Below are positions 35,488 through 50,031 of a DNA stretch of 64,000 nt, piece after piece. This DNA is from Klebsormidium nitens. Taxonomy: Eukaryota > Streptophyta > Klebsormidiophyceae > Klebsormidiales > Klebsormidiaceae. Under the pieces are notes generated by a model. That model did no database searches. It was not told where the DNA came from and saw nothing but the letters and a program-made list of their open reading frames with translations. Position 1 is the stretch's first letter. Each line of letters begins with the position of its first letter. The position numbers were made by a program, and so were the translations under genes. The stretch is taken from positions 22,141 to 86,140 of the forward strand of contig DF237326.1 in assembly GCA_000708835.1 (NCBI GenBank), given 5' to 3'.

Positions 35488-38384
35488 TCATAAGGAGGAG
35501 CTCAAAGGTTGGGACAGCGCTGTTGAAAAGGCCATCTCCGCGTCGGCCATGAGGCCTGTCCCGTGCAGGACGAGCCGGTCCGCATACACATCCACGCAGC
35601 CGTATGCGTCACTGCCGTGGGGGCACTCCAGGGCGGCCTCCAGCACCCGGTGGTGGATGCCAGCCCCGTCGCGCGCATATCCCCCTCGGTGCGCATGCCC
35701 CGCCAGCGTGGCCACGACGCAGCTGTGCGCGCGCAGCACGGCCAGCACGCGGTCGTAGTTCCAGAGCAGGCACGCGGGCGCGGTGCTGGCCGGCTCCAGC
35801 GGCAGGTGGCAGCACACGATGCACCGCTGGCCCGCCGCCTGCGCGCCGTCCAGCTCCGCCTCAAGCCACGCCAGCTGCGCGTCGCTGATGCCGCCGCCAA
35901 ACATGACGAACCGCCTGTGCATGCACGGCCGAGTCAAGCAGCTGCAAATTGCTGGTGACTGCTCGGTGCTTGGTGGAAGCTCAACGAGTCGGGCAGGAGA
36001 GACAAGGGCAGGTGTCGGGACGAGTCCGCTGGCCGAGAGCAGCGAAGAGCAAGAGCCGGCCATGCCAGCCAGAAAATTGAAAGAGTCGACCGATTGCTCT
36101 TGTGCTGGTCGCTCATCTTGCAGCGGCTGACGGCTTCAGGACAGCGGACGTCCCTGTGTTCGATAGTTCGTTCTCAGAGCATCGAGGCGGACAATCTACA
36201 CTTGACTCGAGCCGGCAATGTAAGTAAGAGAAATGCTCGACGACAAGCGACCACCTCACCTGGAGGGCCCTTCCAGCGTTTCGGGGCTGTTTTTGTTTTC
36301 GTTCGGGTTGTGCGTGGCCAAGATCGCCGTGGCGAGTGCCGTCTTGGGGTGCTCGGGGGGCCACCCCAGCATGCTGACGTCATAGCCGTCGAGGACTATG
36401 AACCTGCGGACGTGCGGCGGAAGGAGTGAGCGATCGAAAGCACCCGCTTTCCTGCCCAGCAAGACTGGCACCAAGAAAGTGTGGGCAATAAACGGGAGGG
36501 ATTGTAGTGACCAATTGCGTCCCGCATTAGTTGCTTACAAGAGTTTGATAGTGATTCTCCTTGGCTGTGCTTGCGAGTTACGCTGACTCCCCCATGCCCT
36601 GTTGAGACAAGTTTGAAGGTCGTGCGTTGGTCGGGCTTGGTGTAATGATTTGCCTGGCTAGGCCACGGTCAGCTGCTGGCATGCTGTCCGCAAAATGGGG
36701 ACGGCTTTCCGACCGAAGATGGTCCACCATGACGGTCGACCTGAACTAAAACCGGTTCCATGTACTTTGGACCATGGTTTGCAGCACTGCGCCAACGTTC
36801 CCGGGATCGGATGTGCTCAACCAAGACAGCTTGGCCTGAATTGAACTTCGAGGTAATAGCAATGTCCTCTGACAGTCGAAGAAACGAGGTTGGTCCCATG
36901 GCCTGCCAGCTCTCTCGTGGGGCGTCCCGCCTTTACATTGAGAAGCCGAGGTATGGTCCCCTCAGAAAACGGCAGACCCAATCCTGCTTGGTGGTGGCTC
37001 ACCGGAACCGGGGGTGGGGCTGGAAGGAGTAGTAGGAGCAGCCGTCTGCATCCCCAGGTATGTCGAGCAGCTGGTTCAGGCGCGCGCGCGGCAGGTTGTA
37101 AAGACAATGGTTTCCTGGACGCAACCAGCAGAGGTCAGCACAGCGAGGGCACCCCGAAAAGAAGCTCTCATGGTGCGATGTCACCGAGCGTCCCTCCCTT
37201 TTTTCTATCGTCTGTTCCAAAAGACCGAGTCGTCAAGGCAGCCCGCACCAGAACGTACTTCGCTGCAGAACCATGTGGACGCTGTCCAGTCCTCACCACA
37301 TCATCCAGGCATAAGAATAAACATTCTGCACTGGCACTTCGGGTGTAGACTCGTGGGGATGGGGTGGGCAGTGCAGCGTGCAACTGACCTAGCATGTGGA
37401 AGGTGCGGCAGGGCAGGCGCTCGAACTGGGCCAGCACCGCCTGCACGGCCACCTCCGACTGCTCGCGCGGGCAGTAGCCATCCACAATGTCGCCAAAGTG
37501 CACCGCAAATGCCGGCGGGGGCTCCGACTGCAGCCACGAGTCGACCGCTCGCCGCAGCACTGCCAGACAGCCACGCACAGCATTAGAAGGCAGCGCAAGG
37601 ACGGGCTCCGGTGATCCCGCGCCGCTGGCATCACTTCGACCCGGCAAGGGGAACACAAGCAAGCCGAGGGAGCAGGCTGCAGCAGCGGGGCTTGGGGCTT
37701 GGGCCCACTACTATATGGTGGGGGCTGTGGATCACCTTGTAAGCTGTGGCGGTAGTAGCGCGGGGTGCCGCCGTAGGAGGCGCCGTCGGGAATGTCGGCG
37801 TGCTGCACGTCTGCACCAGGAGCACACCTCACACATCAGGGAGCAGCCCCAGAGTGGCGCTGGCCAGGGGTGACGGCCAGGCAGAGGGCACCAAGCGGCG
37901 AGCGGGGGTGGGCGGCACTTGCCAGCAACACAACACGACACATGCTCTGTGACAGTTTAGCAGATGTCGCAGATCTACAGCGAAGCAGGATGAGCCTTGT
38001 AATGCCTAGCAACATCTTCGGCAGACTACTAACCTAGGAAAGCAGACGTATCAGAACCAAGGTAAGTGAGATCCTAGGAAGTGTTCAACCCCTTCACCAG
38101 TTCAACGGCACCTTAATGGAGTATCATCACTGGCTGTTCAATGGACGACGTAATGACCTACCTGTGATGACCCCGAAGCGGAACAGTGGCGCCTGTCCCT
38201 GCCCGGGTTGGGGGCTCTGGCCCGAGGTGCTTCGATCCGCCTCCACTGCCTCTTCTCCCTCAAACTCGGAAGCCCTTCCCACCAGACCCTGCATGGCAAC
38301 GCCAGCTCCGTTTCCAGAAGAAGCTGCCAGCACTGTGCAGCTCGGAGAGGCCTCTTCCAACAGCGGCACCTCGTTTTGGCTCAT
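35488..38384 (-). CDS. ADPRM: Manganese-dependent ADP-ribose/CDP-alcohol diphosphatase-like metallophosphatase
   Basis: Six exons: complement(join(35488..35914,36260..36403,37003..37114,37389..37559,37736..37810,38162..38384)). Total 1152 nt, 383 aa. All calcineurin-type metallophosphatase motifs are present in order: GVITDVQHADIPDG, HFGDIVDG, MLGNHC, CCHLPLEP and AGHAHRGG. FIVLDGYDVSMLGW is diagnostic of the ADPRM branch. Members hydrolyse ADP-ribose, cyclic ADP-ribose or CDP-alcohols with Mn2+. The start at 38384 is a choice: the frame stays open to another ATG at 38621, so the Ser-rich N-terminus may be up to 79 residues longer. The GVIT/DVQ junction spans an intron and restores the first metal-binding Asp. 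Its start faces TrpRS. Confidence 0.9.
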
Positions 38385-39475
38385 GCTTCTCAAACGTTGA
38401 GAAACCCGCACGCCCTTTTCAAAAACTCTTGCCAAATTGATGAGGCTTAACCGATGAATCCCAGTTACCCTGTCCGCCAGATCGCCCACACGTTGCTTTC
38501 GCCGCCCGAGCTTGAAATAAGGTTGGGAACAATGCTGCAACCGAGGGGTGGCAAACTTGCAGCTTGCTTGGCTTGTGATGTGATCATGGAGTGACACCCG
38601 TCCTGACGTCGTACAAGGCATCTTCTGCCCCGTCGCTAGGCCTCCTCATTCTAGCATGCCGTTGTTTGCCAGTGGAAGTGGAACATTGGACAGCTCGTCC
38701 TGCACAAAGTACGTACGTAGACTTAGTGGCACGACCTTTTCACACCGTTCCGTTTTGAACGATTATATTCTCACTTGTTTTCATTTCACACAAACCTCTA
38801 AACCTCTTAACCCTTGGTTAAGACCCTTGTTATTTGTCAAACAAAGCGTTTAAACCACGCAGATCTTTGATCCAATAATTTGGCAATATATAAAAAACAA
38901 AGGCCAAAAATAATGATTTTTGTGGTGAAAAGGTCGTGCCACTACGGTAGTCGGGATGATCTGCTTTGAAGCCTTGAGCAGCATCAATTGTCAAGCATTT
39001 GCACCAGACGGCGACCTTTAAAACCGTGTATGTTAACGGCAGACGTCGGGAGTCAGCTCGGTGGACAATTCGAGGGCGTTTGGTTGCCGTCCCCAATAAG
39101 AAACGTTATTGAAGATCAAGAGAACGGCCCCTGTGGTCGCCGGTCGATCTCGCTGGTCGCCGTTCACGTTGGTGAGGTGTTCACGTTCATGACTCCGAGT
39201 CATGAGCTGGTGTTCCGGCACATTGGCCGCCTTTGACATTGTGGCCCTGGCATTCAAACTGAGTGCTGCCCACTGTTTCTGCTGTTTCTTTTATTGCTTC
39301 AAACGAAGCTTCTCGACCTGCAAACGCTGCGTTCCGAAATGTCGTTGCCAACTTCCCTTTCAAGCAGACTCCAGACCATTTCAGACTGACGCTCCTGTGC
39401 CTCATTCTGATCACCCCAAGCTCCCCACAGACACGCGCTGGCATCTTGCTCAGCAGTCAGACCGTCGACCCCAAG
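38385..39475. promoter_or_regulatory. Divergent promoter region, ADPRM / TrpRS
   Basis: About 1.1 kb between two divergent starts. It contains a TA-flanked inverted-repeat element at 38726-38942 and the word TACGGTAG at 38943-38950, directly at the element's right border. From 39263 the frame is open into TrpRS exon 1. Confidence 0.5.
38726..38942. mobile_element. TA-flanked MITE (Tc1/mariner- or Stowaway-like), 217 bp
   Basis: Perfect 18-bp terminal inverted repeats, GTGGCACGACCTTTTCAC at 38726-38743 and its complement at 38925-38942. They are flanked on both sides by TA (38724-38725 and 38943-38944). The interior is AT-rich and has no coding capacity. TA target duplications are the hallmark of the Tc1/mariner superfamily; this TIR is not one I recognise. 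The 20-bp inverted match can also be counted with the flanking TA included. Confidence 0.75.
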
Positions 39476-43013
<3,538 letters not shown>

Positions 43014-44510
43014 GAGTTTTTGGGGGAAGTTGCCGCGTTTTCGAGAACCCGTCCAAATCGATAGTGATGGTTGAAGATTATGGAAAGCACTGTCAGTCTC
43101 ATAAATTGAATCTTTCAAAAGCGTTGATCATCGGATCAAGACACTCCGACCTTTGAATGTATCCATGATCGTACCGCCTTTCAATGCATGGAGTCAAGCA
43201 TGTATGGTATGGCCGGTATGTTATGTACAATCATGCGGTTTTTTAGTATGGTATATCTAAAAGAATTACACATTTGGGTCCTACATTGGGTATACTACCG
43301 TACTGCTATTTGATTTCGGCACCTTCGACGCCGAAAAACTAATTATGAAACTTTCTGTCCTTTGGTAAGTTACCTGCTAAATTAAGTAACCATAATTAGT
43401 ATCGAACCAATATCGCCTGAAAACATTTTCTGAAAATCTCGGCATGGGCCGCAAAGAAGTATTTAAATTTATTGCCGGAAATAAATATAGCAGTGCGGTA
43501 ATAGGTTGCATCATCATTATCATGTATGTAGTCTGCATATATATCGGAGTTCTGTTTGATCGGATATATATATGTAGGCTAGCTCTTCCTCTCTTATATC
43601 GAATCTGCAACAGGAAGACGACCGGCCACGTTATAGGAAGCCTAGGCTTGAGCTAGGGCTATATAGTTGAAACCTTACAATCTAGTTGTTGCAATTACAA
43701 CCCAGCTTAGCGCGCTCGCTATGGTAGATTGCTTACGAGACGCCGGTAGTTGAGGAAGACATAGTGATAACCCCCGGCCCGCACACACATTCATATATTA
43801 TGTATGCAATGAGAAGCCTATGGCCCAGGTGGCCGCTACGGCGAGTAAAAGAGAACATCATGTGCATCAACCGCTGGCAGAACGGTGCAAGTACATAGCG
43901 GCTTAGAATTGTAACAGCCATGTCGACCCACACGTGAGGCCCATGGTTAAATGCCACTTGTGGGACCGCCCGGCCGGGCCGGGCGGCCACTGTCTCTTGT
44001 ACCAATGTGTACGGCGCGGGCCATGGGCTTAATTGCAATCAAGAGCTCGATCGGGCTCAATTGGGCGGCCGGCCGGCCGGCCCCACCCTACTAGAGTCGG
44101 AATATAGCTACATACTTCGTCAGATGGTTAAGCTTCTCGTTTGTTAACGCCTTCAGCCGCAGAATAGCTAGGCTAGAGCCATGGAGCAGTGACAGTCTCT
44201 GGAAGACCCGGGACAATCTATTGATTCTGACTCCGACTCGGTTCAGGCGCTTCACCTGTCGAATTTCTTCACATTATTGTACATATAAAGCTCGACTCCG
44301 ATGACCTTTTTGATTCTCTACAAATTAACTGGAGCAACGGAACCCAGTGTCCGTTCCTCAAATTGGAACGGGACAAATCTCTTTTAAACGCCATGTAAAG
44401 TACAAACTGATACAAGCAACTTGCTCGCTGACCACATACATCACGTCAAAGGACTGCTTCAAGATGATTGCGTGCTGTTAATCCGTATGAGGATGTGGCC
44501 CGCCTTCTCC
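43014..44510. other. Convergent 3'-3' spacer, TrpRS / HVA22-like
   Basis: About 1.5 kb. Strongly AT-rich from 43,150 to 43,700 with many TATA/CATG words, then two GC-only palindromic blocks (about 43967-43988 and 44066-44082) in AT-rich surroundings. No gene is supported. A hydrophobic 70-residue open frame at 43444-43656 has low-complexity, AT-driven composition. Confidence 0.5.
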
Positions 44511-47500
44511 TTACCAGCCCCTCTTCATTGGATTGTCGTCTTCCGCTGGCTCCTCGGTTGAGTACATGGTCCGAAGGCTGCGAACGTATCGCGTCTCATA
44601 TATGTTGTGCTGGTGCATGGACGGGCTTCCTGATGGAAACGTGTTGGGCCCAGGTGGTGTTCTTACGTCGGAGCGCAGTGGTGATGCGTTCGCCCCGCGA
44701 TATGGCGGGCTATTCGTTGGGCTCCTTCGACGGCCAGAATCGCAAAATGGTGGAGTTTCAGTGGGGATTCTGCGAGTCACCCGTTGTGGACCAGTATGCG
44801 GCTGGTCGGGCCTGATCGAATGCAGAGATGAGTCAGCAGCTGTTGGGGCGGGGTCGGAGTCAGATGTTGCGTCGAGCAGAGTTGGGGTGGCCGGTGGAGA
44901 AGGCTGGGGGGACGGCTCCGGGCTGGCGTCAGGTTCCTTGAGTGCTTGGTACGAATCCTGGCCAAACCGCAGGGCTGCACAGGGAGGGGGGTGGGGGTCA
45001 GCGCTGCAAGATATGCGTGCCTAGGAAGTCGCATAAAGAGGGAGGATGGAAGAGTCCGAATCCAGCTTTGTGTAGTGGCTTGCCTGATGCCTCTGAAGGG
45101 CGAGACGCATCACTGTATCTATGCATTCCATTTCCAGACGAGGTCAGAAGGGTGACAAAAGAAGTTGACGAGATAGGCAGGCGACTGAGCGTGCCCATGG
45201 CCGGGAGCAGGTCGTTTGATTGGAGCGTACAACGAAGGGGACACCGACCTAACGGATCAGATTTGAGTGTGTCACTGGTCCAGAGTGTCTTTCGACAACA
45301 GAGCTCTGCGCCTGGCGAATGTACCAATTACCGTCGAGCACCTAAATCCTATCATATCATGCATCTTTGGCACTCTCACAAAAAAAAAGAGGGCAAAGCC
45401 TGTCGTTGACCAGATTCCGCTGTGTACCTTAAAACGAACTCCTTTCGCTTAGAAAGAGATAATGATCAGGAGAGGTAAGCAAAAGGGAGCGGGTATGAAG
45501 GAATTGTTCGATGCGCCGTAATGTGGTGGCAGTAAGCGCGTGCACCCACCTGCCAGGGCCACACGCCGCAGGAGCTGCGCCGCATATGCAAGCTCGCTCT
45601 GGTGTGCAGCCACAAAATGACTCTGAGGAGCAGCGAGGAGAGCGTCGTGAGCAGGGCCAGCCCACAAGGGGACACAGCATGACAGTTATCCACGACGCTT
45701 GTTATCTGCCATTTGATTGACTTCTTCAATGGCCGGAATAGGGTGTAAGCCGGGAGGAGTGCTTGCAGCGCCAGAGAGAATCCGACCACGTCCGTCATAC
45801 AACGAGAGGACTTACGTTCTTAAGAGCTCTGCCTGCACATGGCTCGAAGAACCCCCGTTGGACCATCTCAAGACGAGAGATAAGATCTTAAAAGGATGTA
45901 CGTTTGTCGCAACTTGTGCAATATATGTAAGTCGTTTCACGCTACCCCCCAGCTACGATTCAACAACGCTTCCTTTGTAGTCGGCTTGTATCAGCCTTGT
46001 TCTTCAAAACATCTGCGGTTCCGCATCAGGTCTGTAAGCTTGAACCAAAAAAGCGGCACAGGCATATCCACAGACTGTCATTGAGTAATCTAGGGCGCTC
46101 TTTGGAAGTTGAGTTGAGCATATGATCTCCGTGCGAAGTACTCAGCAAGAAGCTGACGAGTGGCGGAGCCGCACGCTGCGCCTGTGCTCACCAGGTGTGC
46201 CCGGGTGCCCGTCACCAGGCGGTCCATGCGGCCCTGGTGCCGCCGCAGCAACGGCCGCAGGAGGCGCATGTACAGCACCCGCGCGCCCTGCCCAACCAAA
46301 AGAGACGCGATGAGTGACTACGAGGGCAGGGCCCGAGTGACTGGGGGGGATGAGTCCAACAGCAAAAGGGCAGGAGCGGTGTGCAACTGGCTGGGCGGTG
46401 TGCAGGGGCCCGGTGTGCAGGCTGAGCCGCCCGGCTTACGCTGTTGCTGGGAGGGACCTGGAGCCAGATGAGGAAGGCAAGCTTGAGGTGGTAGTACAGG
46501 GGGAGCCAGGACAGCCAGCGCTCACAGGAGGACTCAGCCACGCTCAGGCAGCCGCATACTGCACGAGGGAAAGGGTGAGAGGTCACAGCCGACTGCTTAG
46601 AAAGTAACAAGTTGGCAGGACGGACGACATCGACGGAAAAGGTGGTCAAAGCATCGCCCTCGCTGAGTAGAGGCAGCCACGGTGGTCTTTAGAGGATACT
46701 CCGCAGTCAATGCTTATGTATTCAGGTATACGCAGTTTACTGGACCTTGTACGTCACTGTTAGGCAAAACAGACCATTCAGTTGACTGTTGTACTTCACT
46801 GTTTAGACGAAGTAGACTCGCTCAATGCAATCCTGCACTTGGCTGTGCGGACTAGACAAACCATTTGAGTCGGTTCTTGTACGTAGATGGTTGGATTCCA
46901 GTTTGAGCCACTGCAACAAAGGGCTTGCAATGATGCAAAATACTCCTGATTAGTAAAGAGATCCGTTCTCGGAGACCGCAGCCCGGCTGCCCCACCTGCC
47001 CAGTATGTGAGCCAGTGATTCCTTTCTGCCTCGTCCTCCCCACTTGTCCCCTTGCGCTCGAGTACCTTGTAGGTGCAGTATACGGGCATGCCAATCCCCA
47101 CAATGCCGCTGCAAAGGAAACAGGGTCAAGGCTCAGGCATGCCCAGCCAGTTGACCGATCCTCTATCTAAAAGCAGTCCCATTGCCTACTCTGGATGGAA
47201 GGACACCTTCCCCAATGATAGCCCTATGCGTCATTTTGGCACTCAGATTGCCTGGCATGCACCCACCACCTGCAGAAGCTGCGCACTTCACCACTACAAG
47301 TGCGCAACCTCTACCACAATTGTGTCTCTGTGCCGGCTTCACCGCCCCTCCCCATCTCACCATGCGGACCGCACCAGGATGGAGGAGGAGCCCGGCGAGA
47401 GCAGTAGACGCAGCCCCAGCTGGTCCAGACAAGCAGCGGGAAGTGAGGGGCTGACAGAAAAGAGAGGCCAATACCGCTTGCCCCACCAAACTCCTGATAG

Positions 47501-47886
47501 TTGCTGACACGCAAGGAAGGCCAGCAAAGCTCGACCATACGTTCGATCTTCAATCCTCTGGTTATTCCCCATTACTCTGCCAGGATTTTCTATGGCTGCC
47601 TCTGCTTCACGAAAGAAGCAAGCCAGAAGACAAGGATGGCATAGCCATCCAGGTCCACTCATGTGCATTGCACCCAATTATCGGAGAAATCTTCATTTGC
47701 ACAGCAAGCAAAACCAAGTCCTGGTATGGTTGTGACGGTCAACCCCTTCACTTCAATTGTGCACATCAACATCACCGTGAAGGCAAAAGTTGCACATCTC
47801 CAATCAGAATGCTGCACACCTCATGAATCCTGGCAGGACCTGCTCACCTCTCCTCCCAAGCCAAGTCCGCTGCTAAGGAGGGCCAT
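44511..47886 (-). CDS. HVA22/REEP/DP1-family ER membrane-shaping protein
   Basis: Seven exons: complement(join(44511..44974,45550..45622,46192..46287,46440..46558,46996..47108,47361..47419,47848..47886)). Total 963 nt, 320 aa. The TB2/DP1 core occupies about residues 25-130: YCTYKVLERK, HWLTYWA, WLSWLPLYYHLKLAFLIWLQVP and VLYMRLLRPLLRRHQGRMD. These are the paired membrane hairpins and short amphipathic helix that bend tubular ER. Residues about 170-320 are a Pro/Ser/Asp-rich, presumably disordered tail, longer than in most plant HVA22 proteins. Exon 1 (MALLSSGLGLGGE) is the least certain piece: it is chosen because it supplies an ATG, a GTGAGC donor and the right phase for the CAG acceptor before 47419. 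It shares a divergent upstream region with the tandem tetraspanin-like gene. Confidence 0.85.
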
Positions 47887-47922
47887 TGGCTCAGCAACAC
47901 AATCTCCCTAGCTGCTCCCTGG

Positions 47923-47946
47923 TCTCTAGAGTCTAGACTCTAGAGA
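47923..47946. promoter_or_regulatory. Perfect 24-bp palindrome just upstream of HVA22-like start
   Basis: A perfect inverted repeat with no spacer, built from TCTAGA words and centred on GTCTAGAC. It lies 37-60 bp 5' of the proposed start codon (47886, minus strand), so in the leader or core promoter. It could be a dimeric protein site or an RNA hairpin; function is unknown. Confidence 0.6.
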
Positions 47947-48063
47947 ATCTTGGAGCGCAGCTGTCGCCTCCGGCCGAGTCTCCGACTCCAAGTCCTCCTT
48001 AGGCTTCGATAAGACTTCAATTTAGGTATTAAGTAAGCTTCAGGTAAAGTAAGCCAAGCAGCC

Positions 48064-48148
48064 TGGGACGGGTGGGGTTAGTTTGGGGGTTAGGGTGGGT
48101 TTGGGTGCGGAGCGGGTGTTTTTGAGGGTTAGGTTTTTAGTGTTAGGC
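48064..48148 (+). repeat. G-rich tract with telomere-like words, predicted G-quadruplex
   Basis: The plus strand has at least seven runs of three or more G separated by 1-7 bases (for example GGGGGTTAGGGTGGG), followed by further GGGTTAGG-type words. It lies about 180 bp upstream of the HVA22-like start, directly before the first MITE. Several words resemble a degenerate plant telomeric repeat, but there is no regular 7-bp array. Confidence 0.6.
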
Positions 48149-48171
48149 TGGGAGCTTACTATACCTAGAGC

Positions 48172-48352
48172 TTAGGGTAAGGTCATTTTGTAGTGGNNNN
48201 NNNNNNNNNNNNNNNNATTTCCGAGCCTGCGGCTCGACCATGGCGGAAACTCCGAGCCCCCCCCCCCTCCTCCTGCCCTCAGGATTCCAAACCCCCAACC
48301 CCCACCCTCTGAACTAAACATAGGGGGTCAGCTTCAACATGACCTTACCTAA
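48172..48352. mobile_element. Short MITE-like element interrupted by a 20-N gap
   Basis: The left end reads TTAGGGTAAGGTCATTTTG (48172-48190). The right end read on the minus strand is TTAGGTAAGGTCATGTTG (from 48352). These are inverted repeats with an indel and a mismatch. The ends resemble those of the 49048-49579 element (AAGGTCAnTTTGAAG core), so the two are probably related. No clean target duplication is seen. Bases 48197-48216 are Ns, so the true length is unknown. Confidence 0.5.
48197..48216. other. Assembly gap, 20 Ns
   Basis: Twenty unknown bases inside the left MITE-like element, immediately after its left terminal repeat. The gap probably reflects assembly or sequencing difficulty in a G/C homopolymer-rich foldback. 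Confidence 0.99.
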
Positions 48353-48355
48353 TGC

Positions 48356-48763
48356 CCGGTTCACATGCGTCTTCGTGAACTTCTGAAACCAGCCAAAACT
48401 GTCCAGTGGCGGTGTTTTCAATGAAAACCACGGGCGCGAAAACACTGTCGATTTTGCCGGTCGCGGAGCCGACCAGCGGGTGTTTGGGGCCACATGGGGT
48501 TCATATGGGGCCACGGAAACCACCGGTTTTGGTCGTCGGTCGCACTTCAAATCGAAAACCGCGACCAAAACTCGACCAAAACCACGAATACGCAGGGTCG
48601 AAACTCGGTTGGCAAAACAGCGAGTTTTCGCCGGTTTTGGCCAACCGGCAGAAACTAGACCACGGTTTTCGAAAACAGCGTTCACATACGTCCCGCAGGT
48701 TTCGGACCTGCCACGTAGGACGAAACCAGCCTAACCACGCCAAATTCGACGCATGTGAACCGG
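48356..48763. mobile_element. Foldback/MITE-like element, about 408 bp
   Basis: Terminal inverted repeats CCGGTTCACATGCGTC (48356-48371 and complement 48748-48763, 16 bp perfect). The interior is rich in imperfect self-complementary words (AAAACC/GGTTTT). It abuts the preceding element by a few bases. No target duplication is obvious. The open frame that crosses it (48406-48861 plus) reads repeat sequence and is not a credible gene. Confidence 0.6.
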
Positions 48764-49047
48764 CCTATAAATTGAAGAGACATCCTCCTCGCCGCCGTCG
48801 GCGTTGGCACCTGGGCGTCGGACTGAGTTCAGCTCTGCTCGGCCGGGGTGTTACGGTGTGATTCTCGGAAGTCACTGCGCACCGTCCGCACTGGTTAGGA
48901 CGGCTGGGCCTTGGTGCGGCCGCCCTTCGGACGGTCAAAGGCCCGCGGCCGCCCGTCCGCAACTGCATGGTTGATTTTGAGACTTGAAACTTTGTGACTC
49001 AAACCGGGAGCCGGAGGGACCGTTGAGACTGTTGACACTTAGGCTAA

Positions 49048-49579
49048 GGGGAAGGTCACTTTGAAGTGGTACCCCCCCCTAATTATTTGTAGAGGGTTTT
49101 TGTCGGGAGCGCTGGGTCCCTCCCCCATACCCACGGCACAAGTGAAATCGGAGCGTCGGGCCCCCCTCCCATATTGTTTTTCCCGGATCAAGGCCCTGGG
49201 TACCCCCCCTATATCTTTATTTGGGAGAAGCCAAAATTGGATAGAGAAGTCGCTTATGCGGGCATATGAAACCGGTTTCTTTGCACTAATCTGCGTTTTA
49301 GATTTTCGTATGGGGCATTTTGCCTTTAGGTTTTGACGAATATAAGTTCATATACGCCATTTGGAGCCTGATTTAGCCTCAGAATCACATGAAAATGGGG
49401 ACCGGGCTCCATGCTCCCCCCCCTTGAGCTACCTAAAAGGCTAAGCTCGTTAGGTGCCCCCCCATCGTGAGCAAAGTGTGGGTGTGTCCCCCCCCCATAG
49501 GGACCCCGAGCCGCGCTCGGAGCCCTAGGCTCCCCCCCCTCACAAAAAGGGGGGGTACCACTTCAAAATGACCTTCCCC
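49048..49579. mobile_element. PIF/Harbinger-like non-autonomous element, 532 bp
   Basis: Terminal inverted repeats of 31 bp with one mismatch, beginning GGGGAAGGTCAC at 49048 and mirrored from 49579. The element is flanked on both sides by the direct trinucleotide TAA (49045-49047 and 49580-49582). A 3-bp TWA duplication with G-rich TIR ends is the PIF/Harbinger (Tourist) pattern. The interior has several C7-C9 homopolymers and a CGAGCCGCGCTCGG palindrome, and no transposase frame. Confidence 0.78.
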
Positions 49580-50031
49580 TAAGTAACGCAAGATCGAGGC
49601 ACAAGTTGACGAATAAATGGATGTGGACGGGTTTCAAATTTGCGTCATTCCTTGTGCGACACCCATTCTTGCCCGGTTTAATGCCGCTTTATCCGACTTT
49701 TTGGGACTGGCCTGATACATCATAAGTACATAAAGTGCTCGGGTAACATCAAACCGCACCAAAACCCTAAGGACTTAGGTAATGGCTTAATCATTTAGCT
49801 AGGAACCCGATTTTAGGTAGAAAAGGAGTCACAGGAAGTTGCGTACGGTATTACAGTAGGTAACCTAAAATACCATGTGACCTAACCCTAAGGTCACTGA
49901 CAGTGCCCGGTTGCTTTCTGGGCAAGTGCCAAGTGCCAAGGATGCCAGGGTGTCGCCCGAGAAATGACGGTTCGTACCGTCCACTGCTATCCTGCGCCCT
50001 GTGGTGTTTACCAATTCTCGTGGCACACATT

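Noticed and set aside
43444-43656. 70-residue open frame with a hydrophobic segment
   Set aside because: It lies in an extreme AT-rich patch, where Ile/Tyr/Val-rich frames arise by chance. It has no homology and no supporting exon.
47446-47677. An extended 5' exon of the HVA22-like gene reading through from a minus-strand start near 47677
   Set aside because: The reading contains no TB2/DP1-like sequence. A short exon at 47848-47886 joined to the CAG acceptor before 47419 gives a more family-like N-terminus, although this remains unproven.
48406-48861. 151-codon open frame through the foldback element
   Set aside because: It is encoded by self-complementary repeat DNA with no recognisable domain.
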